Positions 1 to 10,816 of a DNA stretch of 64,000 bases are shown piece after piece. The DNA is from Euborellia annulipes. Taxonomy: Eukaryota; Arthropoda; Insecta; Dermaptera; Anisolabididae. Within the stretch, counting starts at the first letter, position 1; every line of letters starts with the position of its first letter. The stretch spans positions 1 to 64,000 of the forward strand of contig JAKCPI010002417.1 in assembly GCA_023213315.1 (NCBI GenBank), given 5' to 3'. The notes under the pieces are model-generated. The model searched no databases, was not told where the DNA came from, and saw nothing but the letters and a program-made list of their open reading frames with translations. Made by a program: the position numbers and the translations under genes.

Positions 1-783
1 TGCTAAAACCCTTCGCCTAGGGGGTGGGAATCTTTTTCTCAATTCTAATAAGAAAGCTGCAACTCGCTATAACTAGCATATAAACAAAACATAACCATTA
101 ATTTTTCTAACCCCGTTGTAGGTAGATAATATTTATAATTATAAAAAAAATAATTTTAAATTATAATAAATACCTAATAGGCCTAATTATAAAAAAAATA
201 ATTTTTACTTGTTTTTATTTATTTAGCCATTCAATTAAAATAAATTTTTGTCACTTGCAACCCTATCACATGAGGCAAGTAATTCGAATAAAATAAAAAG
301 TTGACTTGATTAAAATTTTTAATATTTCAATATGTTGTTTCTTGTTGATCAAGCAACAACACTTGATAAGTCCTCCTGTGAGAGCCTGTGCCCATCAGAA
401 CCATTAAAAGTGGGCCCACTTAATTAAAAGGTCTTATAAATTAGACACTTAAAAATAAAAAAAAAAATCTCGTGATGATTTCTGTTTAAAAATTGGAAAA
501 TGTCTTAAAGACACTTGAAGATTCAATGATGTCATACAAATTTTTTATTTCAAAATGAGAAGATTATTTCTTTACACTTAAAGTATCAATGAATTTATAA
601 AAAAACTGAGAGATTAGAATTTTATAGAGGGTTTAACACTCAATTTCTGTCAATAAGATCTTCACTATTAACCATTGGTCGTTAACTTTTTATATTCCCG
701 CCACTTATTCATATTTAACTTTACTGAATAATCCATTTATAAAAGTATTCTATTCATACATCAATAAGTTTAGTTAATATATG
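1..783. other. AT-rich non-coding stretch
   Basis: No gene is visible. The sequence is AT-rich with short homopolymers. Around 225-275 a weak match to the middle of SINE-3 (CAATTAAAATAAATTTTTGTC) suggests an old remnant. Confidence 0.5.
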
Positions 784-1116
784 GAGGGCTGAGAAACATA
801 GTGCTGTAAGTCAAGCGATTATTATTTTGAGAAATAAGGTATCTTGCATTTATTGCCATAAAACACTCACATGTTAATTGAGAACTAATCTCTTTTGCCC
901 TGATGGCATATGTTATATATAATTTTTTATGTTACAAAAAAACATCTGGTAAAAAAATTTAATCATTCTAAATTCAATTTTCTAATAAAGACACATTGTT
1001 TTTAAAATTTATTTATAAAAGTTGGTTAATTTTTGAAATATTCTTTACTATATAATGGCATGATATGTAAAATTGAAATAACTAATTTATTTACACCACT
1101 ATGTTTCTCAGCCCTT
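784..1116. mobile_element. MITE with about 20-bp terminal inverted repeats
   Basis: The left end GAGGGCTGAGAAACATAGTG is matched in inverted orientation at the right end (CACTATGTTTCTCAGCCCTT). The interior is AT-rich and non-coding. The 333-bp size fits a non-autonomous DNA transposon. I see no convincing target-site duplication, so the superfamily is open. Confidence 0.65.
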
Positions 1117-1867
1117 CAGGCCAAAAGAAATAAGTATCAAATTTAATATAGATCTATGTGTTTTTAGTTTTAAATTTACTTAACTATTAATTTCTTTTGT
1201 AAGATGAAAGGAAACATTAAAAACATCAGAATGAATTTATTTTTAAAATGACTGAATAGTTTAATCCTTTTCGTAATAAAATCAAAATAATTTATAAAGG
1301 TAAATATTTTTTTTGTTTATATTGTAAGTAATATATTTATATCCAACTGAAATTATAATTTATAACCTTCGTGACGTCACTCTCTCAACACCTATTTACA
1401 TTCACCCTCTCTCAAGAAATGCTGCTGTCTTTGCTCTTGAACATTTGCTTAAACGATTAAAATCTTTGTTCCCCCTCTCTCAGTTAGCAATTGAGTCGAG
1501 TTTCGCCGCCGTTTGACAGCCTGATTAATTATTCTCTGCGTGTGTAACGGCTTTTATTCTCTCTGAAGAGAATTTTTTTTTTGTTATTATTGCAAATCAC
1601 GCCAGGGAAATTGTCTGTTTATCCTACAAAAAAAAACCAAAAAATCAAATTGAACACCCTTAATTCTACTGTTGGATAAAACTTCATCTTATTAGGGAAA
1701 CAATTATTTTTAGAATAATCTCTTGTCTTTTAAAGGCCTTGAACTAGAATTTTCTGATTATGATTTTTTTACTCCTAGCTTATATTGATTATGTTAATTT
1801 TTTTGACATTTTATTTACACGCCTATTTATTTAATCAGACTATTTAAATTGAAGAAATCCCCCTCCC
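1117..1867. other. AT-rich stretch with a pyrimidine-rich, less repetitive island
   Basis: From 1365 to 1570 the base composition is more mixed. It holds the 10-bp palindrome GTGACGTCAC (1371-1380), which contains a CRE-like TGACGTCA core, followed by CTCTC-rich blocks. It could be regulatory or an old repeat; no ORF supports a gene. Confidence 0.3.
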
Positions 1868-2000
1868 CTGGCTGAGAGGTTGACAAATGTTAATATTGGT
1901 AATCTTAAAGTCAAGGAGGTTCAATAGGCTACCAATAAATTGAAATAAACAGAAAAATGGCCTTCGTTGCCGAAAAATACCTTAAATAAAAAATAAAAAT
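1868..2000 (+). mobile_element. SINE-3 copy, diverged
   Basis: It resembles the other SINE-3 copies: GGCTGAGAGGTTGAC at the head, then GGCTACCAATAAATTGAAAT in the body, then the 3' core AATGGCCTTCGTTGCCGAAA, ending in an A-rich tail. The tRNA-like head is badly decayed. Confidence 0.55.
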
Positions 2001-2081
2001 AACTTAGTGTAGAATTTTGTAATTTTATTTTCTTTATTTATTTAAATACGAATCTAAAATTATTTTCTTTTCTTGTTTCAG

Positions 2082-2124
2082 GTAAGAGTCAATCAACCTG
2101 ATGGTTCAACTACATTCGTTTCTT
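2082..2124 (+). CDS. Candidate 43-nt internal exon of an unknown gene
   Basis: A strong pyrimidine tract and acceptor (TTTTCTTGTTTCAG, ending at 2081) are followed by 43 bases and a near-consensus donor GTGAGT at 2125. Only one reading frame is open through the exon, the one starting at its first base; the other two contain stops. It encodes about 14 residues, VRVNQPDGSTTFVS. Base composition is clearly less AT-rich than its surroundings. It could be a real micro-exon inside a gene with long introns or a chance match. The product is not recognised. Confidence 0.35.
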
Positions 2125-2636
2125 GTGAGTTAGTTTTCAATTTTTTGAAATTTAATTAATGTTTTTTTTACAAATGAATAATTACTTTCTGAGTAAATGA
2201 TCAAGTTAGAGCCTTGTAAGCACCGCCACTCCCCGTTTAAGTGACCACAGCAAAGCGGATACAGGGATGATGATGGTCCAGTCAGATCAAAAGCGAGCCA
2301 TTGTCCCATTCCTTTTATCAGAACCATATCATTCATTATGCCTTTGATCCTTCCTGAAACACTTGATGTTATAATAAAACTTACTCGAAGAGGAACACAT
2401 TGTGTGTGTAGGGTAACTCAGTGTTACTAAAACGACGGGGAAAGGGAAAAATTACTCTTCCTCCTTTAAATTGAATAATTTTAACCCCGAGGGGTTAGAA
2501 ATGATAAAGCTTAATAACGAAAGGCAAAATCATAAAAAAAAAACATTTAGCCTTTACGGAAGTAGCTATTATCTCGATGTGTTTTGTTTATTGAATATTT
2601 TGAAAATATGACTAATTAATTATTTTTCAACAAAAA
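2125..2636. other. Non-coding stretch next to the candidate exon
   Basis: Positions 2200-2340 are more GC-balanced and not obviously repetitive. A 68-codon open frame on the minus strand here has no recognisable domain or splice context. The rest is AT-rich. Confidence 0.3.
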
Positions 2637-3120
2637 ATCTGGTGTAACTGAACGCACAGCAGATACCTTTCTCTTATTTGCGGTAATTGAAACTTGTATT
2701 CTGTGCTTATCACACCAGTGTGTGTCGACATATATTTAATTTCCGGCAATACATCAGAATTCAAAATATAAAATTTAGACACATTGAAAAATATTTAGAC
2801 TGTATTTTTTTTCTGGCATCTAGTATTTCTCCTATCTTTCATATTAAGTACATGAGTAAAGTGTGTTGCATACAATTTTGATGGCAAGATGAGTTTATAG
2901 ATTTTAAAGAGTATCTGAAAAATAATTTATGAATTTTAATCAAAATTTTTACAACGAAATAATCGAAAAACCCTGAAAAGGTACATCAGGATAGTATTAG
3001 TACACTTTGACCGATCTTGATTAAAAGCTTCGTGCCAAGTGCCAGGGGGGGGGGGAGCTAATTAAATATTAAATTTTATCTTAGCTCTTTTCGTTCTTGA
3101 GATACTTTTGAACTTGAAAA
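2637..3120 (+). mobile_element. HP-family repeat, old copy
   Basis: It begins with the decayed hairpin (CTGGTGTAACTGAACGCACAG ... TTATCACACCAG), then GTCGACATATATTTAATTTC. It runs through the family body (AAAGAGTATCTGAAAAATAA, AAAAGCTTCGTGCCAAGTGC) and loses the far end. A G12 run sits at 3045-3056. Confidence 0.75.
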
Positions 3121-3349
3121 TTACACCCACGTGAGTTCCTTAATTGTGATAAAAAAAAAAATTAATATAATTCAAAAAATATGGTGTGACTGGCGCACAG
3201 CACATAACTTTCTTTTATGGAAGATAAGAGAAAGTTGTGTACTGTGCATGTTCAAAAGCTTATTTTCACTCCTTCGGGGTGCCTAACTCAAATATAAAAT
3301 TTCAACCTCCTTGGTCTTTTCGTTCCTTAGACATTTTGTTCACAGACAG

Positions 3350-3378
<29 letters not shown>
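3350..3378. repeat. (CA)n microsatellite
   Basis: About 14 CA units follow CAGACAGA within the HP-family body. Other copies have short CACACA, or CCCA/GGGTG expansions, at the same place, so the element carries a microsatellite seed. Confidence 0.9.
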
Positions 3379-3382
<4 letters not shown>

Positions 3383-3486
3383 GACCAATTTACGGGATCC
3401 ACTTTTTTGGGCTCACAATCAGTGGAACTCAAAACGTGTATATCAATCTCGACATCGAATTTTTGACATGATCGCCCAAGAAAAAA

Positions 3487-3700
3487 TGATTAAAAATGAT
3501 CGAGGGATACACACGCCCGCAGCAGGTCTGCATAGTGAACCTTTAGGGACACACAGGGATATACACAATAGATCGAAAGTGACCAGAAGAAAAATGTGTG
3601 TCCCTGGTGCGGGCGTGTATATCTCTGTGTCCCTAAAGGTTCACTATGCAGACCTGCTACAGGTGTGTGTATCCCTCGATCATTTTTAATCATTTTTACT
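3487..3700. mobile_element. Foldback element FB1, copy 1
   Basis: Long palindrome with arms of about 100 bp. The outer arms read GATTAAAAATGATCGAGG and its complement; the inner arms contain GTGAACCTTTAGGGACAC. A short spacer separates them near 3575-3600. A second copy lies at 20044-20272 with the same arms. The open frames across it are translations of the palindrome, not genes. Confidence 0.85.
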
Positions 3701-3765
3701 CCGGCGCAATATTTTCTCTCCATATGCCTATATATTTCATATATAGGGTAAGAGAAAATAATTTC

Positions 3766-4904
3766 TTCCAAACAAATCGAGTTGTTTTGTGTTTATTTAA
3801 AATTCTCTTTTATTTTTTTATCAGCAGAGATAGGATTAAAAAAATCACTTATTATCCACTTGTTAGTTAAATTTTTCAATCCCCATTTCTAGATTTATTC
3901 TTTTTCTCTCTTTTACTTTTTACTTGCCTGATATGATCATTTGATAATAACGTTCAGTTTGGAGCTCTTAAATGGAATCATAAAATCTTCATGTGATCTC
4001 CTCTCACCTAACATAAACATTTATCTCTTACCAAAAACGGACAAAGAATAAAAAAAAAAAAAAAATACACATTTCAATATAAAATTTAATCGTCAAATGA
4101 AGAGACATTTCCAAAATGAAAATCACCCATCCCCTTGGGGTTATAACTAGTTAACTAACTTTGTTTCATTTAGAACAACGATATGCCTACCTCTTGATGA
4201 GAGAGAAAGTACAGGATGAAGGTGGGGCAGTAAGAGAGGGAGAGAGTGGGGGTTATAAACTAAAATGGGAGATGTTATTACATCTTTAAACTTAATATCC
4301 ATTTAACCAATTCAAGCTAATTGGGTTATCATATTAGAAAGATGAACTTAGCCAGGCCATTGTGAAAAGATAATAAAAATTAATTAACACATATATAATT
4401 ATTATACTGTAATATTATGTGAATTCATTGAGATTTTTATTTAATCCTTTTTTTAACATACTATAATAACGTTTTCTTTCTTTGGGGATTTTCTTTTGAA
4501 AGAAAAGTTTATTTAACAAAAAATATTTAATTTTTTTTTCCAATTCATCTTGTCTAAATGGTCTCCGATGCCGAATAAATTAAAAAAAAACAAAAAACAA
4601 AAACAAAATAAATAAAAAATAAAAACGAACTACATTAGCTATAACCAATAAAATAGTCTGTAAGTGCGTAGCACAATTTTGACCCAAAATATGTGTTGGA
4701 AGTTTACTTCTTTGTAGAGCAGGTTCTTGCAAAATTTTATAAAAAAAATAAAAGATATTTTTTTATTTTCAGAATTTTAAATGAACGATGACTGATGTGC
4801 ACATTAACTACCAGTTTCGGTTTTAACATTTACATATCGATATGAATTGTTTTCAAAAAATTTTTTGAATGCCCTCTTAGCTTTTCTTATGGCCTTTTAG
4901 GCCT
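3766..4904. other. AT-rich non-coding stretch
   Basis: Contains poly-A/T tracts and a purine-rich GAGAGAG block near 4200-4255. No gene, and no match to the repeat families seen elsewhere in the window. Confidence 0.5.
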
Positions 4905-5090
4905 TTATCGCTCAGGGACCCACATCTTGTGAGTACGTGGATGGCGACCACGAGCTGCCCGAGCTGGGACAGGCAGTCCAGTTCTTTGTATGTCTGTCTC
5001 TTCCTTCCTCTTTTCACCAGGCGTCAGACCGTACGACGGGCCGGCCTGTCGTATTTCTTCCGGTCGCAAAAAAGCATGATAGGCCCATTT
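4905..5090 (+). repeat. Dispersed repeat R, copy 1
   Basis: Shares a GC-rich core with 40176-40365 and, inverted, with 54035-54825: ACCCACATCTTGTGAGTACG, ACCACGAGCTGCCC, AGGCGTCAGACCGT, GACGGGCCGGCCTG. It could be a LINE 3' untranslated region or another SINE-like unit; the sequence does not decide. Short ORFs on both strands follow its higher GC content. Confidence 0.8.
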
Positions 5091-6422
5091 TTTTTTATAC
5101 CATTTTGTATATCCAAATGATTTAAATAAATATTCATGAATACGGTCCGAACCCACTCCCCGTGGCTTTAAGACTATCAATATTGACATTGGTCAACGTC
5201 TCTAACCTCTCGGCTAAGGGGGAGGGGAGGGTTTCTTATCTTAAACGATATAATGCGCCATGTTTAAACAACCTTGAAATGTTGTACTGTAGTGGAACAT
5301 TCAACTCTTGTGCTAGGGGTCAGCTGATCTCTTCTCGTTTTAAGCTTTTACTATATTATATCGGATATTAATTAATTTAGAAAAATATGGTAGGTGTCTA
5401 AATGGTCTCAGTTGACGTAAAAAACTTATTTTTTTTTATTTCACCCCTCAAGCCATCGAAAAAAAACCCTTAAATAAATAAAAAAAAAAATCTTACTAGA
5501 AAAAAAATTACAAATTTAGAATCTTTTTAATTTTTTGAACCTAAGATATTTTTAGAAAAGTTATTACCTTGTTACACGAGGGTTACCTGTAAATTATTCT
5601 TTTGTTTGGTTAACTAGTATTAGTAATTTATAGTGGTATATGCTACCCAAGCATTCTCACATAATTTTACTTTAAGGCCTATTTATAATTTAATAATAGT
5701 TTATTGTCTGTGACTATTTTAAAACGTCAGAAACCATATATCTTTTTACTGACGTAGTTTCGTGCGCAGGCCACCCACTTCTCTCCTTCATAATCAAAAA
5801 AATTCAAAACAAATTTAAGATGGAACATCTTTAAATAAGAAATTAATAATTTTATTAGTACGTCTTGGTTTTTGTTTATCAAATTATTTTTTTATAAAAA
5901 GGTTATTAAAGATTTAATCGTTTTCTTTACCTCGCTGAATATTTTATTTTCTCTTTTTGCATTTTTATTCCAAACCTTGACCAATCTATTGGTATTTGCC
6001 ATTAAAGAAAAAAATTTATTCATGAAAATTTTTTATTATACCTTGAAACTATTTTAGATAAAATGGAGAAAAAAAATAACTAGAATAAAGTGCAATTCGT
6101 AGTCATATACACACAGTGGTATATTCTTTCGCTCTCTTTGAATTTTTTTTTATCAAAAAGCTTTTTTTTTTATTGCAATCAAAAGAACTTAAATTTCAAA
6201 TAAAATCAAAATATTTTATCCTATATTTTATGTAGTCCTATCAAACTTCAATAAGAATATTAAATATATTTTTTTTTCTTGATATATTGAGAATATCTTT
6301 ATTTAGTTTTTTTTTCTCCTACTTTCTCTTAATTAAAGTAACAAATAAAGGAAGTACGATCGCAAAAATATAAAATGTATCAAAATTTTTCAAAATTGTT
6401 TTGTTTATTTATTTGAATGTTG
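5091..6422. other. AT-rich non-coding stretch with a SINE-1 scrap
   Basis: Positions 5100-5165 (ATCCAAATGATTTAAATAAA, GGTCCGAACCC, CCCCGTGGCTT) are a decayed minus-strand SINE-1 piece. The remainder is poly-A/T-rich and shows no gene. Confidence 0.45.
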
Positions 6423-6812
6423 TTTATTTACCCGAGATGATTTCGTGCACGAAGACACACACCTCAAACCCAGCCGACCTCTGGCTGTAGCCATCTACCG
6501 GTTACCCGTGAAGTTTCATTATTACCTATCTATTATTGTCTATATAACTCCTGCCCCCTCGGGCTTGGTGTAGTTGGTAACACGGATCTTGTTTTTTTTT
6601 TTTTTTTTTTTTTACACTTACACTTTTTTCTCATACATATATGTTATATTTGGTATCCAAATGGCTAAATAAAATCATCGGACTGCCTGGGGTCCGAACC
6701 CGCGACTTTTGGTATACGAGGTTAGCACGCTAACTCCTACACCAAGCCCCGAGGGCACGGATCTTGTGTGTGTAACACCCGACACCCTAGCCCTCTACAC
6801 CAGCGAGCCCCC
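6423..6812 (-). mobile_element. SINE-2 copy interrupted by SINE-1
   Basis: Read on the minus strand, a tRNA-like head (GGGCTCGCTGGTGTAGAGGG) is followed by the family body (GGTAGATGGCTACAGCCAGA, CGTGCACGAAATCATCTCGG). Copies at 46633-47017 and 31636-31745 define the family. A SINE-1 copy splits it at 6592-6755. The tRNA-like head places likely Pol III A and B boxes at its start. Confidence 0.8.
6592..6755 (-). mobile_element. SINE-1 inserted in SINE-2, with 11-bp target duplication
   Basis: CACGGATCTTG occurs at 6581-6591 and again at 6756-6766, exactly flanking the insert. The poly-T of about 22 at the left is the SINE's poly-A tail on the minus strand. The tRNA-like head (CCGAACCCGCGAC, CACCAAGCCCCGAGG) is at the right. 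An internal part of the element is missing compared with 10817-11098. Confidence 0.92.
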
Positions 6813-7310
6813 CAAAATTATTTTCGCTTTCCTTTAATCACGTTTGATATATTTTACTCTCAATTTGAATAAGCAGCTTCTTAGTTTATTTCTAGCTAAA
6901 ACTAATATTTTGTACTATTAAAGAGATTCCAAGAGTTTTGGAAATGTTTCAAACGTTCGTTCAAAGCTAAAACATCAGTTCATGGCATACATTATAAATT
7001 AAATAAAATCAGCTAGTAGTATTGATTTCCTTGCGCTTCCTTAAACACATTTATCGCTAAAAATAAACACGTTAAATAATTAATGTGTCAAGATACAATA
7101 TAAGAAAATTTAAATTGGACGATGTCGAAACAAATAAATAATTAATTTATTACAAAGCAAAGGTCTCAGTCCTATAAGTAATAGTTCTAGTACATTAATT
7201 ACACAGAGGTCAAATTTTTTTTCCAAAATTAAACACCTTCTCGTTTTTTTTAAATCAAAATTAATTAAATTTAATTGGATTAATTTAAATAAAAATATTT
7301 ATATCTTTTA
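6813..7310. other. AT-rich non-coding stretch
   Basis: No gene or recognised repeat. Short A/T tracts only. Confidence 0.5.
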
Positions 7311-8652
7311 GGCCGGTTGCTTCATCCTGGGTGAGTTTGTTAGCCCCGGGCTAAATGGCTTTTTTTTGTAATGCAGAAACCCTCTTCCGGGGGAACAAAT
7401 CATGCTCTGTTTGTGAAGTTTGCAACTCCATTAAGGCATCTTATAAAAATTATTAAAAATAAAAATTGATATTATCACCCATAATTTAAATAAATATTAT
7501 TAATATACATTTAAATATAAGAATTTAATTTTTTTTTGCTAAAATTTGAAAATTTTCAAAAAAATAAACAAGATTTATTAGTTTTCACATAACAATTAGT
7601 CAATTGTTCCAATCTTCACAACTATTTTGACAAATTGCCAGCTGTGTGGCTCAAATAAAGATAATTTCAAAAGAAATATACCTTTTATTTTCACCTAACA
7701 AGAAGTAATATCAACTGAAAATATTCATATAAATATTTAATATCAATTTGCATTCAATTTGAAAACAAATAGTTTCATTAACAAGACATGTGCAATGCCT
7801 TAGATGAAGTTAGGTTAGGAGAATATTCAATAACTTGCAATATATCCTGGATTACGAATATAATCCTGATTGACATATAATGAATAATAACAAAAAAACG
7901 GTAGATTCCATATTGCATTTATATTATTTTTTACATTTATATTGGTGAAGTTAGGATGCTTGAGTTCATAATACATGTTCGTACGTGTCACCCCAGGGCT
8001 AAATCTTAGCCCCACCTTTGGGTCTGGGCTAACTTTAGCCCGGACCTTGGCTCCAATTCCCCATATATCCAGTGGCGTCATTTGGGGGGGGGGGGGCGGG
8101 GGGGGGGCATTTGCCCCCCCCCCAAGGGCTCTGATTTTTATAAAATTTTATATTATTCTAAATAAAATGCTCCAAAATACATCTACGAGTATACAAACTG
8201 TACAAAATTAAACAATTAATTAAATTAAATATGTTTTGGCTAAATTTGAGTACCCATTTGTAAGTAAATTTTAAGAAAAAAAAATGTTTGCCCCCCCCAA
8301 GAAAAAAATTTGCCCCCCCAAGAAAAAGTTGAAATGACGCCACTGCATATATCTATATGAAATTACTCAAAAGTGAGGTTAACTCAGGGCTAAATATGGC
8401 GACGAGATCTGATGCAAGCGGGCCCTAGCCTATAACATATTTTATAAAATATACAACATTTCATCATTTTATTGATAAAATAAGTAGAATATAAGGTAAA
8501 ATAACAAATATATGTACTTCTAGAATACTTCTTTTAGCAATAAAATGATGAAATATCGTATATTTTACTATAAAAATAAAACTGAAGTGGGTTTCTGCAC
8601 TACAAAAAAAGTCGGGGCTAACAAGCTCACCCAGGATGAAGCAACCGGCCCT
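7311..8652. mobile_element. Non-autonomous DNA transposon with about 45-bp terminal inverted repeats
   Basis: The left end GGCCGGTTGCTTCATCCTGG with GTTAGCCCCGGGCTAAAT is mirrored at the right end by GGGGCTAACAAGCTCACCCA and GATGAAGCAACCGGCCC. Internal GGGCTAA motifs recur near 7995, 8030 and 8390. No ORF long enough for a transposase is present. A hAT MITE lies inside (8070-8345). I cannot fix the target duplication or superfamily. Confidence 0.75.
8070..8345. mobile_element. hAT-like MITE with perfect 8-bp duplication
   Basis: Ends are CAGTGGCGTCATTT and AAATGACGCCACTG. The 8 bp CATATATC flank it on both sides (8062-8069 and 8346-8353). The interior has G and C homopolymer runs near each end and AT-rich sequence between. 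Confidence 0.93.
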
Positions 8653-9386
8653 AAGGCGCTTACTTAATATGCCGATTAAAAAAATATAAATATTATTGAC
8701 CCTCTTATTCAAGATCCCAAAATGATCAATAATATCTTTTATTAGCTCGATTGAGCACAACTCGATAAATTACTTAAATATCAACTTGCTTTATATTCAT
8801 AATATTTTAGTCTAATCTATTCAATGTCTTTTTCGTTAGTTAAAAAGTATTCGATATCAATTTATTTATTCCCTTGATTTCTCCATTTTTTTTTCTGCGT
8901 GTTGCTTTTTTTGTAATTAAAGTACAATACCAAAAAAAAAAAAAAAAAACTTTGTCATTGAGTAATGAAAACAGACACATTTAATTAAAAAGTTATTTCT
9001 TCTTCTGATGTTAAGACCAGATTCGATTTGTATTTTTTTCCCCTAATAAATGAATAAACAAACAACAAGGTACAATGAAATGAACTTATTATACTTAATT
9101 TCTAATCAGAGATGTTTACTCTCATTTCAATTCGTAAAATAATTGAATATTACTAGACTATTTTTTATGATTGCTATTAAAATAAAAATATAGAAATGGA
9201 AGGGCTATGATTTTTTTTTCAAAAAGAGGTTTTGCTTCTAGGGGGAGGGAATTTGCATATTTTTAAGTGAATCTCCTATTAATAGCAGGATCCTTCGAAG
9301 AGGAGGGATTATGGTTTAATGGTTGATAATATTTAAAACAAATGCAATAATGATGAAAAGACCATAAATTCATGCCCTAGAGCAAG
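8653..9386. other. AT-rich non-coding stretch
   Basis: Poly-A tract at about 8932-8949. No gene or recognised repeat. Confidence 0.5.
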
Positions 9387-9735
9387 CAGCGTTTTCCAAA
9401 CTGTGAGGCGCGCCTCCCTAGGGAGGCGCGGACTAGTCTAAGGGGAGGCGCGAATATTGGCCACCAAGATCAATTTTTCAAATGATTGCTAATTTTTTAA
9501 ATAAAATTATAAAATAATTTAGAAGATTCTGGGACGGAGTTTTTAATTAAAATAATAAATATGAATAAATAAAAAAAATATTTTTATATAAATTTATATT
9601 TTTTAGTATTAAAAATTTTTGTTTTTGAATTATTTTGTTAAATGTGTGTGTGTGTGTGTATGGGGGGGGGGGGAGGCGTCATACGATTAAATATTTTTAA
9701 GGGCGGCGTAGTAACAAAAAGTTTGGAAACCACTG
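9387..9735. mobile_element. hAT-like MITE, CCAAACTGTGAGGCG family
   Basis: Left end CAGCGTTTTCCAAACTGTGA and right end AGTTTGGAAACCACTG are imperfect inverted repeats of the common hAT type. The copy at 12086-12338 has the same interior (AGTCTAAGGGGAGGCGCG, GAGGCGTCAT). A TG microsatellite and a G12 run lie near 9645-9675. The flanking 8-bp duplication is not convincing. Confidence 0.8.
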
Positions 9736-9825
9736 GCCTAAAGTCAGGCTCATTTTAGAAAATTATACTGTGTAAAACCCAAAGGCGGACCCAGGGAAGT
9801 TTTCAGGATTTTAATTTTTTTCTGA

Positions 9826-9855
9826 CTAGACGCGAAGCTCGCCGAAGGCTATAGC
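9826..9855 (-). mobile_element. Possible Helitron 3' end
   Basis: On the minus strand this reads GCCTTCGGCGAGCTTCGCG then TCTAGT. It matches the 3' end of the Helitron at 35889-36383 (GAAGGCGGGGCTTTGCGTCTAGT), but the hairpin has decayed. No matching 5' end was found. Confidence 0.4.
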
Positions 9856-10149
9856 ATTGTTAATTATTTTATTTATTAGGATTGGATAAGGGGGTGAAAA
9901 ATTGAAAAAAAAAATGTTTTTTAAATTTATTTTAACTAAATCGAAGCCAAATAAATAGAAAACATTCAAAAAATAGCGTTGATTAGGCTATTATTTTGAT
10001 TAGGGGGGATGAAGGGTTGATTATTTAAGAAAGGCCTTGGAATATTCCAAATCACTTGTTGACATTATTTTCCATCTCTAAATATAGTTAGATTAGAGTA
10101 AAAGGTATTTTTTTACTTTAAATAAAAAGGGAATTGTTATTTCCATCTA

Positions 10150-10335
10150 TTTTATTCCAAAACAAAGAGAGAGTCGAGTCTCTCGTTCAGTCGAGTCGAG
10201 CACGCGGCCGAGATGCAGGCGTCGATCTGCTTTGTGTTTAAAGTGAATCAAAGTGAATAATTAATATAGTGTAACCCACCCTGACCACACCGTCAACCAA
10301 CACACCCTCTTGAGCGTCTTATTAAAGGTAATTAT
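10150..10335 (+). other. GC-richer island, possible 5' untranslated exon
   Basis: The stretch rises well above local GC (GTCGAGCACGCGGCCGAGAT), contains an ATG with a 15-codon ORF, and ends at CTTATTAAAG followed by GTAATT, which could serve as a splice donor. It matches none of the repeats elsewhere in the window. It may equally be an unrecognised transposon. Confidence 0.22.
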
Positions 10336-10524
10336 TATGCATTTTATCGTTGAAAAAAAAAATGATAGAAACAAATAAATTGACTTCGAAAAAAAATTCT
10401 TTTGAATATGAATTAAATATTTTGTATTTGTTTCACTAAGGGTAGAGGGAGAATATAAGCTGGTGAAAGAGGGAGGGGGAGTGTAGGTGTCATTGAAAAA
10501 AAATTAGTTTTTTATTTTTTATTT

Positions 10525-10652
10525 TAAACACCTTTTTTTCTCATTCACACTCGCACACACATTCACACCGTCTTTTCGTGGGACTGCCAGGGATCCGAAC
10601 CCCTGACCTTCGGTATAGAAGGGGGCGACCAACTACACCAAGCCTGAGGGCA
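10525..10652 (-). mobile_element. SINE-1 copy, internally deleted
   Basis: Minus-strand copy. The tail (TTCTCATTCACACTCGCACA) joins directly to the tRNA-like head (GGGATCCGAACCCCTGAC, AACTACACCAAGCC). Most of the body, including the internal hairpin, is missing. Confidence 0.82.
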
Positions 10653-10816
10653 TTTTTTCTTATCTTTTCTTAAGTCACCATTATTTACCATTATATTCTT
10701 TCTATATGGCCTATATTTTTGTTAATCAAATTTTCTTAATATACTTTTACACAGGGGTGGATTAAGGGTTGAAAATTAAAATAAAATAATTTCAAAATAA
10801 AATAAAAATTAAAATA

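Larger units (their letters stand above)
3175..3765 (+). mobile_element. HP-family repeat with internal deletion, hosting a foldback
   Basis: The hairpin end (3178-3250) joins directly to the second half of the family (AAAGCTTATTTTCACTCC), so the middle is deleted. It ends with GGGTAAGAGAAAATAA near 3750-3765. A foldback element (3487-3700) lies inside it after the TTTTTGACATGATCG stretch. A CA microsatellite has expanded where other copies carry a few CA units. Confidence 0.8.

Noticed and set aside
1371..1380. CRE-type promoter element
   Set aside because: GTGACGTCAC is a 10-bp palindrome that can occur by chance; no gene start is visible next to it.
2130..2336. 68-codon minus-strand frame beside the micro-exon
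   Set aside because: It is on the opposite strand, shows no motif and runs into low-complexity sequence.
3237..3771. Open frames of 93 and 150 codons on opposite strands
   Set aside because: They lie across an HP repeat, a CA microsatellite and a foldback; both strands read alike because the DNA is palindromic.
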